Positions 8,079 through 16,943 of a stretch of 64,000 nt of DNA are shown here, one piece after another. The translations under genes were made by a program, and so were the position numbers. The notes beneath the pieces were generated by a model. The model ran no database searches and was not told where the DNA came from. It saw only the letters and a list, made by a program, of their open reading frames with translations. Origin of the DNA: Roseomonas sp. CECT 9278 (GTDB lineage: Bacteria > Pseudomonadota > Alphaproteobacteria > Acetobacterales > Acetobacteraceae); assembly GCF_918698155.1 (NCBI RefSeq), contig NZ_CAKKLX010000004.1, positions 62,001-126,000 on the forward strand, written 5' to 3'. The number at the start of each line of letters is the position of its first letter. Within the stretch, counting starts at the first letter, position 1.

Positions 8079-8951
8079 TCAGTCGACCAGGATGCGCGCG
8101 CCCGACACACCCGCCGCCAGGCTCCGCCGCAGCGCCGCGTCAGCCTGCGCGACGCTGTCGAAGGGACCAAGCCGCACCCGGTACTGAAGGTCGCGCGCCG
8201 GGCCGAAGGCCTCGACCCGCGCACCGGGCATCCGCGCCGCCAGCCGCGCGGCGGCATCGGGGCGGGAGAGCGTGCCGGCTTCCAGCATGATGCGCCCCGG
8301 GCTCGGGGCGGATGGCGTGACCGTCTCGGGCAGCAGCAGGTCAGGCGGCGGCGCGGACGCCGGCTGGGCCGCGGCCTGGCGGGTGGGCGCGGCGGCGCGC
8401 GCCGGGGCGGCGGCGCGCGCGCCCGGCAGCGCATCCAGGCTTTCGGCGGCGACAGCGGCGCGCGGGGCGGCCTCGATCGGCAGCGGCGGACGGTCGGCGG
8501 GCGACGCGCCCTCGGCCAGCGCGCGGCTGCGGTCGCCATCCACCGCGACGCGCACCTGCACCGTCCCGCCCGCGGGAATGCCCAGCAGCGTGGCCGCGCG
8601 GTCCGACAGCCCGATGACGCGGCCCGGATCGGCCGGCCCACGGTCGTTCACGCGCACCAGCAGCGTGCGCCCGTTCTCCAGGTTCGTGACCGCCACCACC
8701 GCGGGCAATTGCAGGGTGCGGTGCGCGGCCAGCACGCGACCATCGCTCCAGGCCTCGCCATTCGCGGTGGGCGTGGACCATCCGGCGACCGTGTGGCGCG
8801 TGCCCAGGCCGGTCTCGACGCTGGAGAAATCCTCGCGCGGGTAGGACCAGGTGCCGCCCATGCGATAGGGGTCGCCCACCACGTAGCGCGCCGGCGGGCT
8901 GCTGGTGCAGCCGGCCAGCAGCGCCGCCGCCAGCAGCCCCGCGCGCATCAT
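8079..8951 (-). CDS. rlpA: RlpA-like septal lytic transglycosylase with SPOR domain
   Basis: A 290-residue lipoprotein: signal with lipobox LLAGC (Cys15), a double-psi beta-barrel domain at about 50-130 with the conserved RVNDRGP segment, a low-complexity Ala/Pro linker, and a C-terminal SPOR domain at about 215-290 that binds denuded glycan at the septum. RlpA cleaves such strands in some bacteria and supports daughter-cell separation. The chosen start, 8951, overlaps the mltB stop as ATGA. A continuous open frame upstream to 10055 is only the mirror of mltB and is not part of this gene. Confidence 0.88.
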   Translation of the reverse strand: MMRAGLLAAALLAGCTSSPPARYVVGDPYRMGGTWSYPREDFSSVETGLGTRHTVAGWSTPTANGEAWSDGRVLAAHRTLQLPAVVAVTNLENGRTLLVRVNDRGPADPGRVIGLSDRAATLLGIPAGGTVQVRVAVDGDRSRALAEGASPADRPPLPIEAAPRAAVAAESLDALPGARAAAPARAAAPTRQAAAQPASAPPPDLLLPETVTPSAPSPGRIMLEAGTLSRPDAAARLAARMPGARVEAFGPARDLQYRVRLGPFDSVAQADAALRRSLAAGVSGARILVD

Positions 8952-9988
8952 CCCCCCACCCGGTCCGACAGCAGCCCGACCGCCAGGCCGTAGTTCACCG
9001 GCGAATTGTAGCGGCGGATGACGCGCAGGTTGTGATGGCCAAGGAAGACCTGCCCACTGCCGCGCGAGGGCAGCACCACCTGCGCCTCCGGTCCGTCGGG
9101 CAGCGCGGCGCCGCCGGCGGTGCGCCAGCCCAGCCGGTTGAAGTCGCGCAGCGGGCGCCGCGTCTCGGTATCCGCCCCGGCCAGGGTGAAGCCGGGCGGC
9201 GGGCGGACTTCCATGCCCCAGGATTCGCCTTCCCGCCAGCCGCTGCGCTGGAAGTAGTGGGCGATCGACCCCAGCGCATCGGCGCGGCTGTCCCAGATGT
9301 CGCGCCGCCCGTCGCCGTCGAAATCCACCGCCAGGCGGTCGAAGTTCGACGGCATGAATTGCGGCTGGCCCATCGCGCCGGCCCAGGACCCGCGCATGCG
9401 TTCGGCGCGGATATGGCCCTCGTCGATGATCTTCAGCGCGGCGAACAATTCGTTGCGGAAATAGGCGGCGCGGCGGCCTTCCCAGGCCAGCGTCGCCAGC
9501 GCCTCGACCACGCCGAAGCCGCCGGTATTGCCGCCGTAGTTGGTCTCGACACCCCAGATCGCCACCACGATGCGCCCGGACACGCGATAGCGCTGCTCGA
9601 TCCGCCGCAGCAGGTCGGCATTCTCGCGGTACAGGCGCTGGCCGTTCTGGATGCGGGTGGGCGTGACCATGATGCGGTCGCGGTAGTCCTCCCAGGGCAG
9701 CCCGCCCTCGGCCTGGCGGCGGTCGAGCTCGATGACGCGCCGGTTTGCCTGCACATTGGCGAAGGCGGCATTCACCGTGGCCTGGGAAATGCCGCGCCGC
9801 CGCGCCTCGGTCTTCACGCCCTCGACGAAACGGTCGAAGGCGACCGAGGAGATCGGCGCGACCGCGGATGACCCGGTCGGTGCCGCAGGCGCCGGGCTGG
9901 CCGCCGGCGTGGCGGGTGGCGTGGAGGCCGCCCCGCATCCGGCGAGGGGGGCAGCGGCAAGGAAGAGTCGGCGCGGGATCATGCCCAT
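8948..9988 (-). CDS. mltB: Lytic murein transglycosylase, MltB family
   Basis: Cuts the glycan strand of peptidoglycan, forming 1,6-anhydro ends, at the outer membrane. The 346-residue protein begins with a lipoprotein signal (lipobox PLAGC, Cys18), followed by a Pro/Ala linker and the SLT_2 catalytic fold. The catalytic Glu148 sits in IWGVETNYGG, and the FDGDGRRDIWDS segment also fits the family. The start may be 9988 or the second ATG at 9982 (MIPRRLF); no strong ribosome site separates them. Its stop overlaps the start of rlpA, so the two wall-cutting enzymes are made together. Confidence 0.9.
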   Translation of the reverse strand: MGMIPRRLFLAAAPLAGCGAASTPPATPAASPAPAAPTGSSAVAPISSVAFDRFVEGVKTEARRRGISQATVNAAFANVQANRRVIELDRRQAEGGLPWEDYRDRIMVTPTRIQNGQRLYRENADLLRRIEQRYRVSGRIVVAIWGVETNYGGNTGGFGVVEALATLAWEGRRAAYFRNELFAALKIIDEGHIRAERMRGSWAGAMGQPQFMPSNFDRLAVDFDGDGRRDIWDSRADALGSIAHYFQRSGWREGESWGMEVRPPPGFTLAGADTETRRPLRDFNRLGWRTAGGAALPDGPEAQVVLPSRGSGQVFLGHHNLRVIRRYNSPVNYGLAVGLLSDRVGG

Positions 9989-10117
9989 GAGGTGCCACGC
10001 GCCACGCGCCGACGCAAACACCGGATGCGTCGCCCGGCACGCCGCGGCACGCCAATGGCGGCCTTGGCCGCGCCGCCGGGAATGCTACAAGACCACGACC
10101 CCGAGGAGGACACCGCC

Positions 10118-11518
10118 ATGGCCGCCGTCACGCGCGAACTCGCCAGCTTCACCGCGTCCATGCGCTTCGAGGCGCTGCCCGCCGAGGTGCAGGACCGCAC
10201 GCGCTTCCTGGTGCTCGACCTGGTGGGCAACATGCTGCGCGGTCGTCACGATGCCGAGAGCACGGCGCCGCTGCTGGCCGCGGTGCGTTCGCTGGGCCTC
10301 GCGGCGGGCTCCGCGGCGGTGTTCGGCGATTCCGCGCGCTACACGCCGGCGGGGGCCGCGCTGGTGAACGGCACCACGGCGCATTCGCTCGACTTCGACG
10401 ACACCCATGCGGCGGGCACGCTGCACCCTGGCGCGCCGGTGATCCCGGCCGCGCTGGCCGCCGCCGAGATGGTGGGCGCCGATGGCCGCACCGTGCTCGG
10501 CGCCATCGTCGCGGGGTATGAAGTGACCTGCCGGCTGGCGCTCTCGCTGCCTGGCGGCGACCATTACGAACGCGGCTACCACCCGACCGCGACCTGCGGC
10601 GCGTTTGGCGCGGCGGCGGCGGCGGCGCGGGTCTTCGGGCTGTCGGCCGCGCAGGTCGAGGACGCCTTCGGCATTGCGCTGTCCCAGGCCGCGGGGTCGT
10701 TGCAGTTCCTCGCGAACGGCGCCTGGACCAAGCGCTTCCAGGTCGGCTGGTCGGCGCTGAACGGCCTGACCGCCGCGTCGCTGGCGCGCGAAGGCTTCCG
10801 TGGCGCCGGCGAGGCGCTGGAAGGCCGCGCCGGCTTCCTGCGCGCCTATGCGCCCAACCCGAAGCCCGCGCGCGCCCTCCAGGGCCTCGGCACCGAGTGG
10901 GAGCTGATGGAGACGGCGGTGAAGCCCTACCCGTCCTGCCGCTATGGCCACGCCAATGTCGATGCGGCGCTGGCGCTGCGCGCCGAGCTCGGCCTGAAGG
11001 CCGAGGAGATCGAGAGCGTCACCATGGGCCTGCCCAACAAGGGCATGCTGCTGGTGGGCGCGCCGCTGCAATACAAGCAGAACCCGCAGAACATCGTGGA
11101 CGGCCAGTTCTCCGGCCCCTTCGTGGTGGCCTGCGCCCTGGCGCGCGGCCATTTCGGCTGGGACAGCTACGCCTGGCTGCAGGATGACGACCTGCGCACG
11201 CTGATGCGCAAGATCACCCCCGCCGAGGATGCCGAGGTCGAGGCCGACTTCCCCGAATACATGTCCGGCAAGCTGACCGTGCAGGCGCGCGGCCAGACCT
11301 TCGTGAAGAAGATCCAGGTGCCCAAGGGCGAACCGGCCAACTTCCTGACCGAGGACGAGCTGCGCGCCAAGTTCCATGGCCTGGCCGACGCGGTGCTGGG
11401 GGCGGAGCGCGCGCGCCAGCTCGCCGACGCGGTTCTGAACCTGGACCGCGCGGCCGACGTGAACGGCATGATGCGGCTCGGCGCGCCGATGATGGCGGCG
11501 CGGCTCGCCGGGGAATAG
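10118..11518 (+). CDS. MmgE/PrpD family protein (2-methylcitrate dehydratase-like)
   Basis: A 466-residue MmgE/PrpD-fold protein. The family includes 2-methylcitrate dehydratase (PrpD), cis-aconitate decarboxylase and immune-gene-1 relatives. Recognisable parts are LDFDDTH near residue 90, GYHPTATCG with the conserved histidine, and KPYPSCRYGH in the C-terminal half. ATG 10118 is preceded by a strong GAGGAGGA site seven bases away; longer upstream in-frame starts lack one. No prpB or prpC is nearby, so a role in the methylcitrate cycle is not supported; many PrpD paralogues have unknown substrates. It is divergent from mltB and followed directly by tRNA-Ser. Confidence 0.88.
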   Translation: MAAVTRELASFTASMRFEALPAEVQDRTRFLVLDLVGNMLRGRHDAESTAPLLAAVRSLGLAAGSAAVFGDSARYTPAGAALVNGTTAHSLDFDDTHAAGTLHPGAPVIPAALAAAEMVGADGRTVLGAIVAGYEVTCRLALSLPGGDHYERGYHPTATCGAFGAAAAAARVFGLSAAQVEDAFGIALSQAAGSLQFLANGAWTKRFQVGWSALNGLTAASLAREGFRGAGEALEGRAGFLRAYAPNPKPARALQGLGTEWELMETAVKPYPSCRYGHANVDAALALRAELGLKAEEIESVTMGLPNKGMLLVGAPLQYKQNPQNIVDGQFSGPFVVACALARGHFGWDSYAWLQDDDLRTLMRKITPAEDAEVEADFPEYMSGKLTVQARGQTFVKKIQVPKGEPANFLTEDELRAKFHGLADAVLGAERARQLADAVLNLDRAADVNGMMRLGAPMMAARLAGE

Positions 11519-11531
11519 AAGCGGCCGATGC

Positions 11532-11619
11532 GGAAGGGTGGCCGAGCGGTCGATGGCAGCGGTCTTGAAAACCGCCAGGGTGCAAGCCCTCGTGGGTTCG
11601 AATCCCACCCCTTCCGCCA
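11532..11619 (+). tRNA. serT: tRNA-Ser(UGA)
   Basis: An 88-base tRNA with encoded CCA. Acceptor stem GGAAGGG (11532-11538) pairs with CCCTTCC (11609-11615), discriminator G and CCA 11617-11619. The anticodon stem GCGGT/ACCGC encloses CTTGAAA with anticodon TGA at 11566-11568. A long variable arm, as expected for a serine tRNA, lies before the T arm GTGGG-TTCGAAT-CCCAC. Confidence 0.97.
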
Positions 11620-11652
11620 CCCCCGCGGCCGGGCTTCGCGCCGGCATGCGGC

Positions 11653-12528
11653 ATGCCTGTCCCGCCCCCCGATAGCCTGGACCTCCCCTTGAAACTGATC
11701 GTCCAGGCGCTGCAGGTGCTGATCGTGTTGGGCGGCACCGGCGCCGCCGTGGTCGGCGTGCAGGCGATGGCGGCCTGGCACCACCTGCCGCGCCGCTTCC
11801 TGTTCACCGGCTTCGGCGTGCTGGCCTGTGCCGCGGTGGCCGTGCTGGCCGCCGACAGCCTGCTGGGCGGCACGCGCGCCGCGGGCTGGCGCGCGGCGCT
11901 GGCGCTGCTGGCCGACGGCATGCTGCCGCTCGCCTTCATCCTGCTGGTCCAGGCGTATCGGCGGGCGGACCTCGACCGGCTCAAGGCGCAGCAGGCCTCG
12001 CCGGTCAACCAGCAGACCAGCCTGCCGAACCGCGCGCTGCTGATCGACCAGGCGATCCCCGCCCTGGCGCGCTGCCAGCGCGACCAGATGCCGGCCTCGG
12101 TCGTGGCCGCCAGCGTCGACGGCCTGGCGGAGATCGCCCAGGCGCGCGGCCCGCGCGCGGCGGAGGCGATGATGCGCGACTTCGCGATCGTATTCCGCGA
12201 CGCGACCCGCGCCGGCGACGTGGCCGGGCATGCCAGCGCCGGCGTGCTCGCCGCCCTGCTGCCCTCCGCCACGCCCGAGGCCGCCGCCGGCATGGCCGAG
12301 AGGCTGCGGCGCGAGGCCTCGGCGCGGCTCGCGCATCCCGGCATGGATGGGCGGCGGCTGAGCGTGAGCGTGGGCATCGCGCCGGTCGGCGACGGCCCGG
12401 TGCGCGCCGTGCTCGACGAGGCGATCGCCGCGGCCGAGGGCGCGCTCGCGACCGCCGCCGCCGCCGGCGGGGACCGCGTGCTGGAGGCCCCCGCGCCGCC
12501 GCTGCGCAGCGCCGGCCAGCCGATGTGA
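11653..12528 (+). CDS. Membrane protein with degenerate GGDEF domain
   Basis: A 291-residue protein with three likely membrane segments (about 14-36, 50-68 and 78-100) followed by a cytoplasmic GGDEF-like domain. The TSLPNRALL segment (about 125) matches the start of diguanylate cyclase domains and LSVSVGIAP matches their distal strand. The GGDEF loop itself is replaced by HASAGVL, so the metal- and substrate-binding residues are gone and cyclic-di-GMP synthesis is unlikely. It may be a receptor or scaffold. It stands alone between two tRNA genes; the DsbA-like gene starts 45 bases later. Confidence 0.7.
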   Translation: MPVPPPDSLDLPLKLIVQALQVLIVLGGTGAAVVGVQAMAAWHHLPRRFLFTGFGVLACAAVAVLAADSLLGGTRAAGWRAALALLADGMLPLAFILLVQAYRRADLDRLKAQQASPVNQQTSLPNRALLIDQAIPALARCQRDQMPASVVAASVDGLAEIAQARGPRAAEAMMRDFAIVFRDATRAGDVAGHASAGVLAALLPSATPEAAAGMAERLRREASARLAHPGMDGRRLSVSVGIAPVGDGPVRAVLDEAIAAAEGALATAAAAGGDRVLEAPAPPLRSAGQPM

Positions 12529-12573
12529 CGCTGGCATGATGCGGGGACCGGGAATCGGGCCTAGGGTGGCGCG

Positions 12574-13233
12574 GTGAACATCCTTTCCCCCCCGCGCGCG
12601 CGCCTGCAGATCGAGGTCGTCTTCGACCTGGTCTGCCCGTGGTGTTACCTGGGCACGCGCCGCCTGCGCCGGGCGCTGCGGACACGCCCGGACGTGCTGG
12701 CGGAGATCCTCTGGCGGCCCTTCCTGCTGAACCCGGACATCCCCTCGGGCGGGCTGCCGCGGCAGGAATTCCTCACCCGCAAGTTCGGCGGCGAGGAACG
12801 CGCGCGCCGCCTGCACGCCACCATCGCCGAACTCGGCCGCGCCGAGGGCGTGCCCTTCCGCTTCGACCGCATCCGCCGCATGCCCTCCAGCCTGGATGCC
12901 CACCGCCTGGTGCGCTACGCGGCGCGCGAGGGCCTGGCGGATGCCATCGTGGACACGCTGTTCCATGCCTATTTCGCCGAGGGTGCGGATCTGGGCCACG
13001 CCGACACGCTGATGCTGCTGGCGCTGCGCGTCGGGCTCGACACGGCGGGGGTGCGCCGCTTCCTCGACAGCGGCGCGGAGGCCGATGCCGTGCATGCCGA
13101 GAACCTGCGCGCGCATCGCCTGGGCATCAACGGCGTGCCGTGCTTCGTGATCGGCGGCCGCCACGCCATCGCGGGCGCGCAGGAGCCCGAGGTGCTCGAA
13201 CGCCTGATCGACGTCGCGCTGGTCGAAGCCTGA
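12574..13233 (+). CDS. DsbA family oxidoreductase, FrnE-like
   Basis: A 219-residue thioredoxin-fold protein of the FrnE/2-hydroxychromene-2-carboxylate isomerase group. The redox motif CPWC is at residues 21-24 (DLVCPWCYLG), and the cis-proline loop GINGVPCFVIGG is near 187. No signal peptide is seen, so it is cytoplasmic, unlike classical DsbA. FrnE members act as disulphide oxidoreductases or isomerases in stress resistance; the CxxC pair favours that over a glutathione-dependent isomerase, which lacks it. It starts with GTG after AGGGTGGCG. Confidence 0.85.
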   Translation: MNILSPPRARLQIEVVFDLVCPWCYLGTRRLRRALRTRPDVLAEILWRPFLLNPDIPSGGLPRQEFLTRKFGGEERARRLHATIAELGRAEGVPFRFDRIRRMPSSLDAHRLVRYAAREGLADAIVDTLFHAYFAEGADLGHADTLMLLALRVGLDTAGVRRFLDSGAEADAVHAENLRAHRLGINGVPCFVIGGRHAIAGAQEPEVLERLIDVALVEA

Positions 13234-13319
13234 CGCGCGGGGCCTTGCGCGGCGCGCGCGCCGCGTCTAATCAGGCGACCCCGCCGGGCCGGCTTGCCGC
13301 GCATGCCGGCGGGACCCGG

Positions 13320-13395
13320 GGGCGCATAGCTCAGTGGTATGAGCGCCTGCTTGACACGCAGGAGGTCCGTGGTTCGATCCCACGTGCGCCCACCA
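13320..13395 (+). tRNA. valT: tRNA-Val(GAC)
   Basis: A 76-base tRNA with encoded CCA (13393-13395). Acceptor GGGCGCA (13320-13326) pairs with TGCGCCC (13385-13391). The anticodon loop TTGACAC, held by CCTGC/GCAGG, carries GAC. The T loop is TTCGATC. Confidence 0.97.
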
Positions 13396-13530
13396 TCTCC
13401 CTCTCGCCGCGCCTGCCCGTCATCCTGGTGTCGACGCCGTCGTCCATCGCGGTGCTTTGACACGCGCGGCCGCGCCCGCGCAGCATCGACCGCCCCGCGA
13501 CGCCGCGCGCGGGCGCTGCGAGGTGCGCCG

Positions 13531-14514
13531 ATGACGACACGCCGGTTCCTGCTGCGCGCCGTCCCCGGCGTGCCTGCCCTTGGCCTGGCTGCCCCGCCGC
13601 TGCACTGGGCGATCGCATCCGAGCCTACCGGCCTGGCGAACCGCCTGGTGGTCCCCTTCCCGCCCGGCGGCGCGACCGACATCTTCGCGCGGCTGTTCGC
13701 CGAGCGGCTCTCGGCGGCGCTGGCCGCGCGCATCGTGGTCGAGAACCGGCCGGGCGGCGGCACCGTGATCGGTACGCAGGCGGTGGCGCGATCGCGCCCC
13801 CAGGACGGCGTGCTGGGCGTCGTGGTCAGCGCCCATGCGATCAACGCCGCGCTGCGCAGCGACCTGCCCTATGACACGCTGGAGGACTTCACCCACATCG
13901 CGCAGCTCGCCAGGGCGCATATCGTGATCGTCGCCGGCGCGGGCTTTCCCGCCAGCAGCCTGGCCGAGGCGCTGGCGCTGGCGCGCCGCCGGGATGGCGG
14001 GCTCAGCGTCGCGACGCCGGGCATCGGGACGGTGATGCACATGACGCTGGAACTGCTCGCGCGGGAATCGGGCGCGCGCCTGGTGCATGTGCCCTACAGC
14101 GGCGCCGCGGCGGCGGTGGGCGACGTCGCCGGCGGGCGGGTCGACCTGATGATCGATGCCTGGGTGTCGGCGCGGATCGGCGTCGACTCCGGGCGGCTGA
14201 GGGCGATCGCCGCGACCGGCGACGCCAGGGTGCCCGGTGCGGCGCACATCCCGCTGGCGGCGGAGGCGGTTCCCGGCGTCGCGACCTATTCCATGGTGGG
14301 CCTGGTGGGTCCGGCGGGGTTGGACGGCGCCGCGACCGCCAGGCTGTCCGAGGCGACGCGCGCGGTGTTGCACGACCCCGCCATCGCGCCGGTGCTGCTG
14401 GATATGGGGCTGGAGCCGGTGGGCTCCACGCCCGCGGCATTCCGCGGCTTCGTCAGCGCCGAGATCCTGCGCTGGCGCGCGGTCGCGGCCGACCGCGGCA
14501 TCCGTATCCTGTAG
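13531..14514 (+). CDS. TctC/Bug-type substrate-binding protein
   Basis: A 327-residue periplasmic binding protein of the tripartite tricarboxylate transporter (TctC/Bug) family. It has an RR-containing signal (TTRRFLLRA), then the family hallmark VVPFPPGGATDIFARL and VVENRPGGG. Bug proteins bind carboxylates or similar small solutes in the periplasm and pass them to TctAB membrane partners. No tctA or tctB is near; such orphans are very numerous in Roseomonas-like and Burkholderiales genomes. ATG 13531 is preceded by GAGGTG. It ends 46 bases from a convergent ligase gene. Confidence 0.88.
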   Translation: MTTRRFLLRAVPGVPALGLAAPPLHWAIASEPTGLANRLVVPFPPGGATDIFARLFAERLSAALAARIVVENRPGGGTVIGTQAVARSRPQDGVLGVVVSAHAINAALRSDLPYDTLEDFTHIAQLARAHIVIVAGAGFPASSLAEALALARRRDGGLSVATPGIGTVMHMTLELLARESGARLVHVPYSGAAAAVGDVAGGRVDLMIDAWVSARIGVDSGRLRAIAATGDARVPGAAHIPLAAEAVPGVATYSMVGLVGPAGLDGAATARLSEATRAVLHDPAIAPVLLDMGLEPVGSTPAAFRGFVSAEILRWRAVAADRGIRIL

Positions 14515-14560
14515 GCGACCGCCGCCGGCACGGCGCGGCGCCATCGTTCATCACGGCGCC

Positions 14561-16009
14561 TCAGCCGCCGCCATCGCGCAGCACGCGCCGCAGCACCTTG
14601 CCCATGGCGTTGCGCGGCAAGGCGGCCAGCCGGAGGATGGCGAGCGGCGCCTTGCCGCCCAGCCGGGCGCGGCAGAAGGCGAGCAAATCGCCGTCGTCGA
14701 CCGGCTGGCGCAGCACCACCGCCGCATGGGGCAGGTCCTGGTGCAGCGCGGAGGGAGCCGCGAAGGCAGCGGCATCGGCGACCGCCGGATGGTCGAGCAG
14801 CACCGCCTCGATCTCCTGCGGGGAGATCAGCGTGCCGCCGTAGTTGATCGCATCGTCGGCACGCCCCTGCAGGATGATGCAGCCGGCATCGTCGATGCGC
14901 GCGAGGTCGCCGGGGCGCAGCCAGCCCTGCGTGATGTCGCGATCGGCCGCGCCGGAAAGGTAGCGATCCACCACGCCGGCCGATCGCACCGCGATCTCGC
15001 ACGGGCCGGGCGTGGCGGAACCGGGTGCCGGCAGCAGCCGCACCGCCATGCCCGGCAGCGGCCGCCCGCAGGTGGCCGGGTCGCGGCGCAGGTCGGCCGG
15101 TGTCGCGACCGCGATGATGCCGGCCTCGTTGCTGCCGTAGCCGACATGGATGTTGGCGGTGAGATGGGCCATCGCGTGGCGCAGCCGCGGCGCGCTGACC
15201 GCCGCGCTGCCCACGCGCAGCACGCGCAGGTCGGGCAGCGCCAGCCCCGCCACCTCATTCGCCGCCGCCAGCCCGTACAGATGCGCCGGCGCGGTGGAGA
15301 CGTAGTTCACGCGCCGCGCGGCGATGCGCCGCAGGTTGCCGGCGATCCCGGCCTGCGGATCGGCGGCGATCGCGGTGCCGCCCGATCGCAGGCAGCGCAG
15401 CACATAGCTCAGCCCGATATACTGCTGCGGGTCGACGAAGCCGAGGAAGCGTTCCCCCGGCAGGATCGCGATGGCGCCCTGCTGCGCGTCGTGGCGCGCG
15501 GCCTCGTTGGCGTGCGAGATCAGGAAGGCCTTGGGCGGCCCTGTGGTGCCGGAGGATCGCGCCAGCAGCCAGGGCAGCCCGGGATCGGTGGTGCAGGGCA
15601 GGCCGGATGGCGGCGCTGCGCGCAGCAGCTCGTCGATGTCGAGACGGATGCCGGCGATCCCAGGCGGCAGGTCCGGCAGCATATCGCCGATGTGGAAGCG
15701 CGCGGCGCCGAGCCCCGGCGTCGCGCGCGCCGCGCTGCCCGGCGGCAGCGGCGCATGGATCGCGCCGATGCGGGCGAGGCCGATCGCACAGGCGACCTTC
15801 AGCCGAAACGCCGGCGCCTGGAACTGCACCTGAACGACGTCCCCGGCGCGCAGGCCGCGATCGAGCATGCGCGCCGCCATCACATCCGCCGCGCCACGCA
15901 ACTGGGCATAGGTGAGATCGCCGCCCGCATCCGACAGCGCGACACGCCCGGGCGCCGCCGCCGCCACCGCGTGGAAGCGATCCGTGAGGTTGCCCGCCGC
16001 CGTGCTCAT
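14561..16009 (-). CDS. AMP-dependent acyl-CoA synthetase/ligase
   Basis: A 482-residue adenylate-forming enzyme that activates a carboxylic acid with ATP and transfers it to CoA. Visible core motifs are the P-loop RSSGTTGPPK, YGSNEAG (the YG-E motif), the hinge GWLRPGDLARID and the C-terminal RNAMGKVLRR with the catalytic lysine. It is short for the family, and the acid substrate cannot be read from the sequence. Start at 16009 (MSTAAGNLTDRF); longer frames upstream run into the PagL-like gene. It is 22 bases downstream of that gene on the same strand, so the two probably share a transcript, which hints at lipid or fatty-acid chemistry. Confidence 0.83.
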   Translation of the reverse strand: MSTAAGNLTDRFHAVAAAAPGRVALSDAGGDLTYAQLRGAADVMAARMLDRGLRAGDVVQVQFQAPAFRLKVACAIGLARIGAIHAPLPPGSAARATPGLGAARFHIGDMLPDLPPGIAGIRLDIDELLRAAPPSGLPCTTDPGLPWLLARSSGTTGPPKAFLISHANEAARHDAQQGAIAILPGERFLGFVDPQQYIGLSYVLRCLRSGGTAIAADPQAGIAGNLRRIAARRVNYVSTAPAHLYGLAAANEVAGLALPDLRVLRVGSAAVSAPRLRHAMAHLTANIHVGYGSNEAGIIAVATPADLRRDPATCGRPLPGMAVRLLPAPGSATPGPCEIAVRSAGVVDRYLSGAADRDITQGWLRPGDLARIDDAGCIILQGRADDAINYGGTLISPQEIEAVLLDHPAVADAAAFAAPSALHQDLPHAAVVLRQPVDDGDLLAFCRARLGGKAPLAILRLAALPRNAMGKVLRRVLRDGGG

Positions 16010-16031
16010 TGCCGCGCGGCGGCGCGCTGCG

Positions 16032-16832
16032 TCAGAAGCGGTAGCGCATGCCCAGCACGAAGCTGTTCGCGCCTTCGTACACACCGTTGTAGGTGCCGAA
16101 GATCCCGCTGCGGTGCATGTAGCGCAGCGCCACCTCGTATTGCGGATAATCCGGCAGGGCGAAGGTGAGTTCGGGCGAGAAGAAATTCAGCCAGCGCGAC
16201 TGGTTGGGTTCGGGCCGCGCATCCGTGCCGCGTTCCACCTGCGGCAGGCGCGTCACGTAGTCGGGACCCATCGACAGGCCGAAGGTGGTGTAGACGTAGT
16301 TGGTCCAGGGGAAGCCATCGTAGCGCAGGTACACCGCGGCCCAGAACTCGCCGCCATTGGTGTCGCCCGATCGGTAGGCGCCGCCGCCTTCCAGGTCCAG
16401 CATGAAGAAGCGCCAGAAGCGCCCGAGCCGGTACTGCACCGCGCCGCCCACCAGCGTGTCGTCGCCCCAAGACCCGGTCCAGGGCGCGAAGACGAGGTCG
16501 CGCAGCTTGCCGTCGGCGACGGAGGACCCGATGAACAGCGTGCCCGACCAGCGCCGCGCATCGGCCAGCGCGCGCGCACGGTCGGCGCGCGACAGGTGCG
16601 ACAGGTCCGGCGTCGCGACGGCGGCGGTGGCGGCCGCGGGGGCAATGATCGCCCCTGGCACCGGCGCGGGTTCGGAGGCCGCGGCGGGCGCCGGCGCGGC
16701 TGCGGCGGCGGGCGGGATGGCGGCGGCGCGCGACACGGCGCGGCGTTCGGGCGGCGGCCCCCCGGCCACCAGGAAGAACGCGGCCAGCGCCACGCAGGAC
16801 AGGCGGATCACCGGGGGGACAGTGAGGGACAT
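16032..16832 (-). CDS. Outer-membrane protein resembling lipid A 3-O-deacylase PagL
   Basis: A 266-residue secreted protein: hydrophobic signal, an Ala/Pro-rich stretch to about 75, then alternating aromatic beta-strands ending in RYRF with a terminal Phe, the classic outer-membrane barrel end. The segment MHRSGIFGTYN followed by YEGANS resembles the PagL active site (His-x-Ser plus a Glu about a dozen residues on). PagL removes the 3-O acyl chain of lipid A. The match is by eye and moderate; it could be another small barrel. ATG 16832 is preceded by AAGGTGACCCG. The 32-bp repeat array lies in its upstream region. Confidence 0.5.
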   Translation of the reverse strand: MSLTVPPVIRLSCVALAAFFLVAGGPPPERRAVSRAAAIPPAAAAAPAPAAASEPAPVPGAIIAPAAATAAVATPDLSHLSRADRARALADARRWSGTLFIGSSVADGKLRDLVFAPWTGSWGDDTLVGGAVQYRLGRFWRFFMLDLEGGGAYRSGDTNGGEFWAAVYLRYDGFPWTNYVYTTFGLSMGPDYVTRLPQVERGTDARPEPNQSRWLNFFSPELTFALPDYPQYEVALRYMHRSGIFGTYNGVYEGANSFVLGMRYRF

Positions 16833-16943
16833 CGGGTCACCTTGAGCGGAACGCCTCCGGCTTAGGGCCCAGCCGCGATCCTGGCAACTGGCCGGCCGGG
16901 ACGGTGCGGCGGCGGCCACGATTCGCCGGCGCGGCGTGCCCGG

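Noticed and set aside
8952-10055. A 658-codon frame joining rlpA to an upstream stretch
   Set aside because: The upstream part is the other frame of mltB; lipobox, ATGA overlap and family length put the rlpA start at 8951.
11532-13395. A genomic island between the two tRNA genes
   Set aside because: No integrase, no direct repeats of the tRNA ends, and normal base composition.
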